A stretch of 64,000 nt of DNA, taken from contig NZ_CP135079.1 of assembly GCF_032121415.1 (NCBI RefSeq), positions 1-64,000 on the forward strand, given 5' to 3'. The translations under genes and the position numbers were made by a program. Below, one piece after another: positions 48,598-57,202 of this stretch. Position 1 is the stretch's first letter. Each line of letters opens with the position of its first letter. The DNA comes from Streptomyces parvus. Its GTDB lineage: Bacteria; Actinomycetota; Actinomycetes; Streptomycetales; Streptomycetaceae. The notes under the pieces were generated by a model. It had not been told where the DNA came from, made no database searches, and saw only the letters and a program-made list of their open reading frames with translations.

Positions 48598-50013
48598 TCA
48601 CCGGCCCGCGGTGCCGCTGCCTCCGTCGAGCGGCGGGTGGGCGTTGCGGAGCAGCTCCCGGAACTGCCCGGAGAACCAGTGCCCGGCCACCGGGGAGCCC
48701 GGAAGGGCGCCGGTGAGGTTGTAGCCGTTGCGGCCGTTGCCGGTGTACGTCGGGTCGCACATCCGGTCGAAGCCCTTGCCCTCGTCGTTGTCGATGGGTT
48801 CGCTGCTGCCGTCGGACTCGCCCGGGGGCTTGGCCCAGACGTAGGCGTCGATCCCGGGCTCGGGTGCGGCCGTGGGTCGCTCGCCGATGCCCGCGCCGCT
48901 CTGGTTGCACCAGTTGCCGGCATGGATGCGGCGGTCGGTCCGGCCGCCGTCCACGTAAGCGTCGACGCTGGTCCGCGGACCTGGGCCGGCGGGCCGGGCG
49001 GAGCCGCCCCAGCCGTTGCGGGCGGTGTCGATGAGCATGCCGAGGTCGGAGGCGAAGCCCTGGCGGACCAGTTCGGTGCGCAGGGCCTGGGCGAACGAGA
49101 GCTCGTCGACGTAGTAGTTCCAGTCGACCCAGCGCGACTGGCGCACCGTGGCACCGTTCACGGAGTCGTTCACCGCGAAGTGCGGTTCTTTGAGCGCCGA
49201 GTAGTTGGCGGTGTTGACGATGAAGCCGTGCACATCGGCGGCGGTGGCACCCTCCATCGTCGCCGCCTTCTTGAACTGCTGTGCGGCGGGCACGAAGTTG
49301 GAGTCCCAGCCGAGCCAGCCGTGGTGGGCCGCGTCGACGTAGTTGTAGACGTTGGGGAGGGCGCCGAGCGTGTGCAGGGCGTACCCGATGCCCTTCTCGT
49401 AGTTGCCGTTGGCCTTCATCGTGGCGCATTCGGGTGTCGAACCGGCCGTGCCTCCGGCGTTGGTGACGAGGTTGGGCAGCGAGTCGGGTTCGATGAGCGT
49501 GACGATGCGCAGACCGGCGTAGGCGGGGTCGCCGAGGATGTCGGCGATGGGGTCGATGTAGTCGCTCTTGTAGCGGTCGATTTCGGTGGGGCCGAGCTCG
49601 CCGTTGGAGGCGAGTGCGGAACAGTCCCGGCCGGGCAGGTTGTAGATGACGACCTGGAAGAGGTCGGCTCCCTGGCTCACGGCGGTGTCGAGGTGTGCGC
49701 GCAGGCCTCGTGCGCCGGGTGTGCCGTCGATGGCGGCGATGCGGTCCATCCAGACGAATGACGGTTCGTCGGCTATGGCGGCACCGCCGGGTTCCGCGGC
49801 GGCCTTGGCGGACCAGTCGGGGTTCACGTACGCGGTGGCGCCGGCATAGGGGTTGTCGACGCGGGCCGCGGCCGACGCCTGGCCGGGAACGGCGACCGCG
49901 AGCGATGCGCCCATGATCAGGGCGGACAGCGCGGCTGCGGTCCTTCGGCGGGACGCCTGCGGGACGGTGGTGCGCCGAGGTGCGGGCGGGGTGGTGGTGC
50001 CTCTGCTTCTCAT
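48598..50013 (-). CDS. secreted GH6 cellulase / cellobiohydrolase
   Basis: Glycoside hydrolase family 6 enzyme of 471 residues that cleaves cellulose. A long N-terminus with RR-containing signal peptide (about 1-49) precedes the catalytic domain. Diagnostic text: YNLPGRDCSALASNGE (about 122-137), LRIVTLIEPDSLPNLVTN with the catalytic Asp, NVYNYVDAAHHGWLGWDSNF, and WCNQSGAGIGERP with IDAYVWAKPPGESDG. No CBM2 or linker is attached, so it is single-domain. ATG 50013 has GAGGAGCACGG upstream. CebR operators lie upstream, so cellobiose should induce it. Confidence 0.93.
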   Translation of the reverse strand: MRSRGTTTPPAPRRTTVPQASRRRTAAALSALIMGASLAVAVPGQASAAARVDNPYAGATAYVNPDWSAKAAAEPGGAAIADEPSFVWMDRIAAIDGTPGARGLRAHLDTAVSQGADLFQVVIYNLPGRDCSALASNGELGPTEIDRYKSDYIDPIADILGDPAYAGLRIVTLIEPDSLPNLVTNAGGTAGSTPECATMKANGNYEKGIGYALHTLGALPNVYNYVDAAHHGWLGWDSNFVPAAQQFKKAATMEGATAADVHGFIVNTANYSALKEPHFAVNDSVNGATVRQSRWVDWNYYVDELSFAQALRTELVRQGFASDLGMLIDTARNGWGGSARPAGPGPRTSVDAYVDGGRTDRRIHAGNWCNQSGAGIGERPTAAPEPGIDAYVWAKPPGESDGSSEPIDNDEGKGFDRMCDPTYTGNGRNGYNLTGALPGSPVAGHWFSGQFRELLRNAHPPLDGGSGTAGR

Positions 50014-50118
50014 TGCGGCTCCGTGCTCCTCTCGTACGTCCGTCGCGGGTGTCGACGGACGGTTCGGGGGTCCGTGACGCTCAGGAGGTGAGGGGGTTCG
50101 AGTGGGGGAAACGCGGTG

Positions 50119-50132
50119 TGGGAGCGCTCCCA
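50119..50132. promoter_or_regulatory. CebR operator, perfect palindrome
   Basis: TGGGAGCGCTCCCA matches the CebR consensus exactly (family knowledge). It lies 106 bases upstream of the GH6 start on the minus strand. Confidence 0.9.
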
Positions 50133-50204
50133 AGGTGGCGCGGCTTCCGATGACTGTCAAGCCGTCCAGCCTGATTACCTTGCGCAGTACGGCAGTTGGC
50201 GCGA

Positions 50205-50218
50205 TTGGAGCGCTCCCA
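50205..50218. promoter_or_regulatory. CebR operator, one mismatch
   Basis: TTGGAGCGCTCCCA differs from the consensus at one base. It lies 197 bases before the sugar-dehydrogenase start. Together with the first box it sits between two divergent genes. Confidence 0.8.
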
Positions 50219-50415
50219 TGCACAGGAGTTCCAGCAGTTCGTGGCCGAAGATGCCGTGACGCTGGTCTAGTCCAAGCCGCGTCCGTCCCTCTATCCTCAC
50301 CCGTAGCCGGTGACACACCGTCCCCCACCCAGGTTGCCTGCCGGCTCGTACCCCCACTCAACTCCGTTCGAGCAGCCGGGTGACTCCCCCCATTCGCCGC
50401 CTCCAGGAGGCCACG

Positions 50416-51555
50416 GTGAAATTTCGCACCAGAAGCTCGGCGATCATCGGAACGCTCTGCCTCGCCACGTCCCTGGCGCTGGCCACGGCGTCGGCGGACG
50501 AACCCGCCGACGCCCCCGGTCAGCAGGTGAGCGCCACCCTGACCGAAGTGGCCAGGGCCCAAGGGCCGTCCGCCGGCGCGGCCGGGCCGGACGACACGGT
50601 ATGGATCGCCGAACGCGCGGGCACCGTAAGGGTTTTGGACGATTCAGGTCTGGGCGAACCCGTCCTCGACATCTCCGACGAGACCACCACCGATGGCGAA
50701 CGCGGCCTGCTGGGCGTCGCGTTCGACAAGACGTACGCGCACTTCTACATCTCCTACACCGACCTCGAAGGCACGAGCACGATCGACGAGTTCGCGGTGG
50801 AGAGCGGCCAACTCCGGCCGGAGACACGGCGCACGGTCCTCACCCAGACTCAGCCGTACGCGAACCACAACGGCGGGGACATCAAGTTCGGTCCCGACGG
50901 CTACCTGTACATCGCCTTCGGTGACGGTGGCTCGGGCGGGGACCCGCACGGCAACGGGCAGAAGCTCGACACCCTGCTCGGCAAGCTGCTGCGGATCGAC
51001 CCGAGCGGCGGCGAACCCTACGCGATCCCGGCGGACAACCCGTTCGTGGACGACGCGAACGCGAGGGACGAGATCTGGGCGTACGGGCTGCGCAATCCCT
51101 GGCGGTTCTCCTTCGACGCGGACACCGGCGACCTGCTGATCGGCGATGTCGGCCAGAGCGACTGGGAGGAGATCGACTGGGCCCCGGCGGACAGCAAGGG
51201 CGGCGAGAACTACGGCTGGGCCTCGATGGAGGGCACGCATCCCTTCCGGGGAGGCACGGAGCCCGCGAACCATGTCCCGCCGGTGTACGAGTACGACCGT
51301 ACGGGCCTCGGCTGCTCGGTGACCGGTGGATTCGTCTACCGCGGCGACGCGCTCCCGGACCTCCGGGGGAGCTATGTGTTCAGCGACTACTGCGACGGCA
51401 CCTTGCGGACGCTCCAGATCGAGAGCGGCGAGGTGACCGGCGTGGGCGACCTCGGCGTCAGCGGCGGCGAGGTCATCTCGTTCGTGGAGGGCGGTGACGG
51501 CGAGCTGTACGTGCTCGGCAGCAGCGGCGTCGTCTCCCGCGTCGATCCCGCGTGA
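50416..51555 (+). CDS. secreted PQQ-type sugar dehydrogenase (glucose/sorbosone dehydrogenase)
   Basis: Secreted beta-propeller of 379 residues. Signal peptide IIGTLCLATSLALATASADE. The family motifs are RGLLGVAFDKTYAHFYISYT (about 96-115), NHNGGDIKFGPDGYLYIAFG (about 154-173), DIWAYGLRNPWRFSFD-like EIWAYGLRNPWRFSFDADTG (about 219-238), and GENYGWASMEGTHPFRGGTE. Such enzymes oxidise aldose sugars using PQQ. GTG 50416 has CAGGAGG upstream. It is divergent from the GH6 gene and shares its CebR boxes, so it may oxidise cellobiose or glucose released by cellulases, and could feed electrons to LPMOs (inference). Confidence 0.9.
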   Translation: MKFRTRSSAIIGTLCLATSLALATASADEPADAPGQQVSATLTEVARAQGPSAGAAGPDDTVWIAERAGTVRVLDDSGLGEPVLDISDETTTDGERGLLGVAFDKTYAHFYISYTDLEGTSTIDEFAVESGQLRPETRRTVLTQTQPYANHNGGDIKFGPDGYLYIAFGDGGSGGDPHGNGQKLDTLLGKLLRIDPSGGEPYAIPADNPFVDDANARDEIWAYGLRNPWRFSFDADTGDLLIGDVGQSDWEEIDWAPADSKGGENYGWASMEGTHPFRGGTEPANHVPPVYEYDRTGLGCSVTGGFVYRGDALPDLRGSYVFSDYCDGTLRTLQIESGEVTGVGDLGVSGGEVISFVEGGDGELYVLGSSGVVSRVDPA

Positions 51556-51601
51556 ACGGCTGACCCGCGCGGGAGACCGGCCGCGCGGACGGGAAGCCCG
51601 G

Positions 51602-51640
51602 CCCCGCCGATCACCATGATCGGCGGGGTCCCCCTTTTCA
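51602..51640 (+). terminator. rho-independent terminator after the sugar-dehydrogenase gene
   Basis: CCCCGCCGATCA (51602-51613) pairs perfectly with TGATCGGCGGGG (51617-51628) across a three-base loop, followed by TCCCCCTTTTC. Confidence 0.9.
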
Positions 51641-51698
51641 CGTTCCGGCCGCGGGGGAATTCGTCGTGCGACGCCCCTGACGCGTCAGCGCGCGCTCG

Positions 51699-52307
51699 TC
51701 ACGCCGGGCTCCGCCCAGGCGGGGACGGACGGCCCGGCTTCTCCGCACCTTCTCCGCGCTGGTGGCCACGGCGGGCGTCCCGGTCGAAGACGCCCAGCAG
51801 CTCGCACGGCCCGCCCTCGGCGCCGATCGCGTGCGGGAGCATCGTGGGGAACTCCGCCGCCTGGTTCGTCTCGATCCGCAGACGCCGGTTGCCCAGGAGC
51901 AGGATCGCGGTGCCGGACAGGACGACGAGCCATTCCCGGCCCGGATGCGCGCGCAGGCGCGAGGGGTTGTCGGGCGGCGGCTCGGTCATGCGCTGGCGGA
52001 TGACCGTCATGCCGGGCTCCGCCTTGATGGGCCACCGCATCTGACCGTGGGCTCCGTCGACCATCGGGTTGGAGACGATGTCGTCGGACGCGGTCTCGAC
52101 CAGCTGGTCGAGCGAGGTGTCCAGGGCGCGGGCGAGTGTGACGAGCTGGTCCAGGGCCAGTCGGCGGCGGCCGTTCTCGATGCGGCTGAGCGTGGACTGG
52201 CTGACCTTCGCCCGGGCGGCCAGCTCCTCCAGGGACCAGCCCTGGGCCACGCGCAGGGCGCGGATCCGTTTGCGTACCAGGCTGTCCAGCTCATCTTCTT
52301 GCGTCAT
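51699..52307 (-). CDS. XRE-family regulator with C-terminal cupin
   Basis: Two-domain regulator of 202 residues. N-terminal HTH: IRALRVAQGWSLEELAARAK, then VSQSTLSRIENGRRRLALDQ. C-terminal cupin: HPGREWLVVLSGTAILLLGN and RLRIETNQAAEFPTMLPHAI. Such regulators sense small molecules. ATG 52307, or the ATG six bases upstream (52313). It is divergent from the HD/GlxA genes at 52534, which may be its targets. Confidence 0.9.
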   Translation of the reverse strand: MTQEDELDSLVRKRIRALRVAQGWSLEELAARAKVSQSTLSRIENGRRRLALDQLVTLARALDTSLDQLVETASDDIVSNPMVDGAHGQMRWPIKAEPGMTVIRQRMTEPPPDNPSRLRAHPGREWLVVLSGTAILLLGNRRLRIETNQAAEFPTMLPHAIGAEGGPCELLGVFDRDARRGHQRGEGAEKPGRPSPPGRSPA

Positions 52308-52533
52308 AGGCATGAGCGTATGCCATTGGCGCAATCTGCGCTCAGCGTCTCCGTGGTCGGCCCCGGCAGAGGGGGCAGGCCATGTCCGGATCTGTGGGAT
52401 ATCCGGCCCTCGGGACATGGCGCGCCCCGGCGGGGAAGCCCAAGCTGGAGTGAGCAGGCCGGGTCCCCGGCCGTGCGAGACATCCCGGATGCCCCAGATG
52501 CACCGGGTATTCGAGGAAGGGAGCGGACACCCC

Positions 52534-53196
52534 ATGCCGACCGATACGTCGACCGACCCCGCGTCACTCACGGCCCGCGTCCGGGTTCCGGACACCACGC
52601 TCGCCCGGGAGGCGGCCGAGCTGGTGCGGGACACGACGAGTGAGCTGATCTACCACCACTCGTGCCGGGTCTTCTGGTTCGGAGCCCTTCAGGGGCAGCG
52701 CCGTGACCTGAGCTTCGACCCCGAACTCCTCTATGTGGGGGCCCTGTTCCATGACCTCGGCCTCGGCGAGTCCTTCCGGTCCAGCGGCCGGCGCTTCGAG
52801 GTGGACAGCGCGGACGAGGCGCGCCGCTTCCTCCAGGCCCGCGGGGTTCCCGAGGACAGCGTGCGACGGGTCTGGACCGCCATCGCCCTGCACACGACCC
52901 CGGGCATCCCGTCGTTCATGGAGCCCGAGGTGGCCCTGGTCACCGCCGGGGTGGAGTACGACGTACTGGGCATCGGTTACGAGGACCTCTCCCCGGCCGA
53001 CCGGGCCGAGGTCGTCGCGCTCCATCCCCGGCCGGACTTCAAACGGCGGATCCTCGGGGCGTTCACCGACGGCGTCCGTCCGAGACCGGAGACGACGTTC
53101 GGCAACGTCAAGGCCGATGTCCTGGAGCACTACGTCCCCGGCTTCGAACGGGGCGACTTCGTCCGCACCCTTCTCGACTCCCCCTGGCCCGAGTGA
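52534..53196 (+). CDS. HD-domain hydrolase (cyanamide hydratase-like)
   Basis: HD-domain metal-dependent enzyme of 220 residues. YHHSCRVFWFGA (about 39-50) supplies the first His; FHDLGLGES (about 72-80) is the HD pair; AIALHTTPG (about 120-128) another His. This order matches the cyanamide hydratase/Ddi2-like HD family. The preceding ribosome-binding site is GAAGGGAG. Its stop overlaps the GlxA start (GTGA), so the two are coupled. The GlxA partner suggests an inducible small-molecule degradation unit. Substrate unknown. Confidence 0.85.
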   Translation: MPTDTSTDPASLTARVRVPDTTLAREAAELVRDTTSELIYHHSCRVFWFGALQGQRRDLSFDPELLYVGALFHDLGLGESFRSSGRRFEVDSADEARRFLQARGVPEDSVRRVWTAIALHTTPGIPSFMEPEVALVTAGVEYDVLGIGYEDLSPADRAEVVALHPRPDFKRRILGAFTDGVRPRPETTFGNVKADVLEHYVPGFERGDFVRTLLDSPWPE

Positions 53197-54194
53197 CCGG
53201 CACCGCCCGCCCCCACCTGGTGGCCGTCCTGGCGTTCGACGGGGTCCAGCTCCTCGACGTCACCGGCCCGGCGGAGGTGTTCACCACGGCCAACGGCCAC
53301 GGAGGCCGCTACGACGTCCGGATCGTGTCGGTGACCGGCCAGGACGTCCGGACCTCCGGCGGGATCAGGCTCGGGGTCGACGGCCCGGTCAACGGTCTCC
53401 CGGGGCGGCTCGGAACGCTGCTGGTGCCGGGCCGCCGGGACTGGCGGCGGGCGGTGGACGACGTCGCGCTGACCTCCGGGGTACGGGATCTCGCCGGGCG
53501 GTCCCGCCGGGTGGCGTCCGTGTGCGCGGGCGCGTTCGTGCTGGCGGAGGCGGGTCTGCTGGACGGCCGCAGGGCGGCGACGCACTGGCGGCTGGCCGGT
53601 GAACTGGCCGCCGCCTACCCCACGGTGAGGGTCGAGTCCGATCCGCTCTTCCTGCGCGACGGGCACGTGATCACCTCGGCGGGCATCACGGCGGGCATGG
53701 ATCTGGCGCTGTCCCTGGTGGAGGAGGACCACGGCGCCGGTACGGCCCGTGACACCGCGCGGGAGCTGGTGGTGTTCATGGCCAGACCGGGCGGCCAGTC
53801 CCAGTTCAGCGCCCGGCTGCGGCCGCGCGAGGCCGAGCATCCCGCCGTACGGGCGGCCATGGACGCGGTGAGCGCCGATCCGGGCGGTCCGCACACCCCG
53901 AGCACGCTCGCCCGGCTCGGCAGGGTCTCGGCCCGGCATCTGAGCCGGCTGTTCCGCCGTGAGACCGGGCTCTCCCCCGCCCAGTACGTCGAATCCGTAC
54001 GGCTGGAGGCCGCCCAGGCGCTCCTGGCCTCGGGCACCGATCCCGTCGGGGCGGTGGCCGAGGGGGCGGGTTTCGGATCGGCCGAGACGATGCGCCGGGC
54101 CTTCCAGCAGACGCTGGGCCTCTCCCCCACCCACTACCGTGCCCGGTTCCGGACGACGACGACGGCGGGCGCGGCGGCACAGGTGGACGACTGA
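53193..54194 (+). CDS. GlxA-family transcriptional regulator (DJ-1-like plus AraC HTH)
   Basis: Regulator of 333 residues. N-terminal DJ-1/PfpI domain with the nucleophile-elbow region VASVCAGAFVLAEAGLLDGR and SAGITAGMDLALSLVEEDHG. Two AraC helix-turn-helix blocks follow: LARLGRVSARHLSRLFRRET and AGFGSAETMRRAFQQTLGLS. The usual Cys of the DJ-1 fold is present in SVCAG. Overlaps the HD gene by four bases, so translationally coupled. It probably activates this locus in response to an amide or nitrile-type compound (inference from family). Confidence 0.92.
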   Translation: MTGTARPHLVAVLAFDGVQLLDVTGPAEVFTTANGHGGRYDVRIVSVTGQDVRTSGGIRLGVDGPVNGLPGRLGTLLVPGRRDWRRAVDDVALTSGVRDLAGRSRRVASVCAGAFVLAEAGLLDGRRAATHWRLAGELAAAYPTVRVESDPLFLRDGHVITSAGITAGMDLALSLVEEDHGAGTARDTARELVVFMARPGGQSQFSARLRPREAEHPAVRAAMDAVSADPGGPHTPSTLARLGRVSARHLSRLFRRETGLSPAQYVESVRLEAAQALLASGTDPVGAVAEGAGFGSAETMRRAFQQTLGLSPTHYRARFRTTTTAGAAAQVDD

Positions 54195-54234
54195 GCCTCG
54201 CACCGTACGGACGTACCTGGAAAGGTGGGTGAGC

Positions 54235-54642
54235 ATGGCGGACACACCGAACACGACCGGCTCCCGGATGCGGCTCAACGCCCTCATCGTCGATGCCACG
54301 GATCCGGAACGGCTCGCCGCGTTCTGGTCCGAGCTGCTCGGCAGACCGATCGTGGGCCGTACGGGTCCCTACGTCTGGCTGCGGCGCGAGCACGGCGTCG
54401 GGCTGGGCTTCCAGCGGACCGATGAGCCCAGGCGGTCCAAGAACCGGATGCATGTCGATGTCTCGGCCCCCGATCCGGCCGCCGAGCAGCTGCGGGTCGA
54501 AGCGCTCGGCGGGCGGCGCCTGGAGGGATACGACGACGGGGGGTTCCTGGTGATGGGCGACCCCGAGGGGAATGAGTTCTGCATCATCCCCGAGGGCCCC
54601 TTCGAGTTGGACGACGAAGGGCGCACGGACTACCTCGGCTGA
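54235..54642 (+). CDS. VOC-superfamily glyoxalase-like protein
   Basis: A 135-residue VOC protein: LNALIVDATDPERLAAFWSE, then LLGRPIVGRTGPYVWLRREH and HVDVSAPDPAAEQLRVEALG, GDPEGNEFCIIPEG. The metal-binding His is in MHVDVS and the Glu in GNEFCI. It belongs to the Streptomyces glyoxalase-like type fused to nothing. ATG 54235, alternative GTG 54229. It is 40 bases past the GlxA stop and could belong to that transcript. Confidence 0.85.
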   Translation: MADTPNTTGSRMRLNALIVDATDPERLAAFWSELLGRPIVGRTGPYVWLRREHGVGLGFQRTDEPRRSKNRMHVDVSAPDPAAEQLRVEALGGRRLEGYDDGGFLVMGDPEGNEFCIIPEGPFELDDEGRTDYLG

Positions 54643-54735
54643 CCGGCACGCAGGGCCGCTCGCACGGCACGCGCCGGAGCCGGTCGTCGGCCCCGCGTCG
54701 CGGCGGGGGTGTGGCCGGCACGTACGGTACGGCAG

Positions 54736-55383
54736 GTGAACGAACCGCTCGAAGCCCTGACCGGCCACCCTGCGGACGGACGTGTCCCGGCCCTGACGAC
54801 CCGCGTGTTCCTGGCGCTCGCCCCACCCGACGACGCGAAGGAGGAGCTGGCGCGGGTACTGCGTCCGGCCTATGACGCCTACCCGCGCATGCGGTGGAAC
54901 CGCATCGAGGACTGGCACATCACCCTGGCGTTCCTCGGGGAGGTTCCGGTCCCGGCCGTTCCGCCCCTGCTTCCTCCGCTCGCCGGGCTCGCGGCCCGGC
55001 AACGGCCGTTGCGGCTGGCGCTGCGCGGCGGCGGGCACTTCGACGAACGGGTGTTGTGGACCGGGGTCACGGGGGACCTCGAAGGGCTGCACCGCCTCGC
55101 CGTCGACGTACGGGCCCTCGTCAGACAGTGCGGTGTTTCCTTTCCCGAGCGGCCGCTCCGGCCGCATCTGACGCTGGCCCGGTCGCGCCGGGGCGACCAC
55201 GCGAACACGGTGGAGGCCGCGGCCTCACTCACCGCGTTCGCCGGCCGGGACTGGGAGGCCGGGCGCCTCCACCTGGTCGGCAGCAACATCGGCCGCGGTC
55301 CCGGGCCGATCCACTACCGGGACATCGAGGCCTGGGACTTCCACCGCGGGGCCGGGGGTGCCGCCGAGGTCCCCGGCGGCTGA
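54736..55383 (+). CDS. thpR: RNA 2',3'-cyclic phosphodiesterase (2H/LigT family)
   Basis: A 215-residue 2H phosphoesterase. The two HxTx motifs are present: WHITLAFLGEVP (about 61-72) and RPHLTLARSRRG (about 145-156). VFLALAPPDDAKEELARVLR opens the domain. Acts on cyclic phosphates at RNA ends or on small nucleotide derivatives. GTG 54736 with CAGGT upstream is chosen; an upstream GTG at 54709 would only add nine residues. The preceding VOC gene is 94 bases away. Confidence 0.9.
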   Translation: MNEPLEALTGHPADGRVPALTTRVFLALAPPDDAKEELARVLRPAYDAYPRMRWNRIEDWHITLAFLGEVPVPAVPPLLPPLAGLAARQRPLRLALRGGGHFDERVLWTGVTGDLEGLHRLAVDVRALVRQCGVSFPERPLRPHLTLARSRRGDHANTVEAAASLTAFAGRDWEAGRLHLVGSNIGRGPGPIHYRDIEAWDFHRGAGGAAEVPGG

Positions 55384-55407
55384 GCCCGACGCCTCCCCGC
55401 TCCGCGG

Positions 55408-56034
55408 TCACATGGTGTCGTGCCGCGTGGGCCGGGCGTGCGTCAGCAGAAATTCGGTCGCCCGCGCGATGGCCTCGGCGGAGGTGCCGTGGACGGCCTC
55501 CGACTCGTCCTCCTGCAGGTCCGCGCCCGCGGCGGTGTACCACCAGGCGTCGGCGCCCGGGTCGTGGTGAATCACGGCGTCGCCACCCGCGTAGTGGAGC
55601 GGGATGGACTCGCTCGCGGACTTCTTCGGCACCGCGTGGGGCCACTTGAGGCGGGCCGACTGCCGCTTGATGCCGCCCCAGGCCGCGCCGAGCTGGGCGT
55701 AACTGGATCCACCGCGTCCGGCGACGGTGGCCGCGCTCTCGGCCAGCCGGTCGACGGACCGCTTGGCTTCGTAGAGCGACCGCAGCATCGCCAGCTGCAC
55801 GTCGGGGGCGGCCATGAGCGCGGCGTCGAAGGGCTTGCCCGCGGTGCGGTAGGCGAGCGCGCGCGTCGAGATCCGCTCGGCCAGCGAGCGGACCGCTGCG
55901 AGCAGTTGCTCGTCCATGGCGAACGTGTCGTCGTCACCGGGCTCGTTCCAGGCGGGGTCCACCGGGGTCAGGACCGTGGCCCAGAAGTTCTCGTCGCTCT
56001 GATCAGGGGTCGGGATCGCCTTCGCATCATTCAT
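55408..56034 (-). CDS. hypothetical protein with a helix-turn-helix-like segment
   Basis: A 208-residue protein I do not recognise. Visible features: an acidic N-terminus; helices around LLAAVRSLAERISTRALAYR and QLAMLRSLYEAKRSVDRLAE; then SYAQLGAAWGGIKRQSARLK and KWPHAV, which has the spacing of an HTH (AQLGAAWG...RQSARLKWP). A C-terminal part rich in Asp and Trp (YAGGDAVIHHDPGADAWWYT) follows. A TGTCGAG-N6-CTCGACA palindrome lies 15 bases upstream of the start codon, so it may be an autorepressed regulator (inference). Confidence 0.7.
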   Translation of the reverse strand: MNDAKAIPTPDQSDENFWATVLTPVDPAWNEPGDDDTFAMDEQLLAAVRSLAERISTRALAYRTAGKPFDAALMAAPDVQLAMLRSLYEAKRSVDRLAESAATVAGRGGSSYAQLGAAWGGIKRQSARLKWPHAVPKKSASESIPLHYAGGDAVIHHDPGADAWWYTAAGADLQEDESEAVHGTSAEAIARATEFLLTHARPTRHDTM

Positions 56035-56048
56035 GCGACAACGTTAAC

Positions 56049-56068
56049 TGTCGAGAATCACCTCGACA
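56049..56068. promoter_or_regulatory. inverted repeat, probable operator
   Basis: TGTCGAG (56049-56055), six-base spacer, CTCGACA (56062-56068): perfect 7-bp arms immediately before the 208-residue HTH-like gene. Confidence 0.65.
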
Positions 56069-56115
56069 ATTGATTTTACCGTGAGGGCGAAACGACAGCT
56101 CAAGCTGTCATGACG

Positions 56116-56604
56116 TCAGTCGGCGTCGACCGCCTCCCCCAGCGCGCCCGTGAGCCGGCCGAGGACTTCCTGCAGCCCGAGGACCTCCTCCAGCGACAGG
56201 CCGGTGGCGGCGAGCACGCCGCGCGGGACGGACAGGGCCCGCTCGCGCAGACCCGCACCCTCGCCGGTCAGGTCGATCACGACGGAGCGCTCGTCCTCGC
56301 GGCTGCGTTCGCGCCGGACCAGCCCGGCGCTCTCCAGTCGCTTCAGCAGCGGCGACAGGGTCCCCGAGTCCAGGTGGAGGCGCTCGCCGATGGCCTTGAC
56401 CGACTGCGGGCCCCGCTCCCAGAGGACCAGCATGACCAGGTACTGCGAGTAGGTGAGACCGAGATCCTTCAGCGCCCGCCGGTAGTAGCCGCCGAAGGCC
56501 CGCGAGGCGGCGTGCAGCGAGAAGCACACCTGGTGGTCCAGTCGCAGCAGCTCGGCGTCCGGGACGGCGGAGAGATCGGGGGTGGCGCGCGGAGCAGTGG
56601 TCAT
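56116..56604 (-). CDS. ohrR: MarR-family regulator, OhrR-like
   Basis: Winged-helix MarR regulator of 162 residues. LDHQVCFSLHAASRAFGGYY (about 22-41) carries the OhrR peroxide-sensing Cys next to the Leu/His region. The HTH is AIGERLHLDSGTLSPLLKRL and the wing SREDERSVVIDLTGEG. Divergent from the ohr gene with a palindromic operator between them, as in the known OhrR-ohr switches. Start chosen at ATG 56604 (MTTAPRA). Confidence 0.92.
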   Translation of the reverse strand: MTTAPRATPDLSAVPDAELLRLDHQVCFSLHAASRAFGGYYRRALKDLGLTYSQYLVMLVLWERGPQSVKAIGERLHLDSGTLSPLLKRLESAGLVRRERSREDERSVVIDLTGEGAGLRERALSVPRGVLAATGLSLEEVLGLQEVLGRLTGALGEAVDAD

Positions 56605-56633
56605 GGAACCAGCGTACCGCCGCACACCCATTG

Positions 56634-56647
56634 AGTTGTGCACAACT
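56634..56647. promoter_or_regulatory. OhrR operator palindrome
   Basis: AGTTGTGCACAACT is a perfect 14-bp palindrome. A second, looser half (TAGTTGTGTGCAATC, about 56648-56662) follows. Between ohrR and ohr. Confidence 0.8.
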
Positions 56648-56716
56648 TAGTTGTGTGCAATCTTTATAGCCGTAGCCACGACCAGCCGGGTCGGGGTTCC
56701 AGAGGAGGGTCATCCC

Positions 56717-57127
<411 letters not shown>

Positions 57128-57160
57128 CCGACCGCGCGGACGCCCTGACCGGGAGGCGGC

Positions 57161-57201
57161 AGACCGGGCCACGGCTCCGGGGGAGAGCCGCGGCCCGGTC
57201 T
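57161..57201. terminator. bidirectional terminator between ohr and the double hydrolase gene
   Basis: AGACCGGGCC-A-CGGCTC pairs with GAGCCG-C-GGCCCGGTCT across a seven-base loop: a 16-bp stem with one internal mismatch, between convergent genes. Confidence 0.9.
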
Positions 57202-57202
57202 C

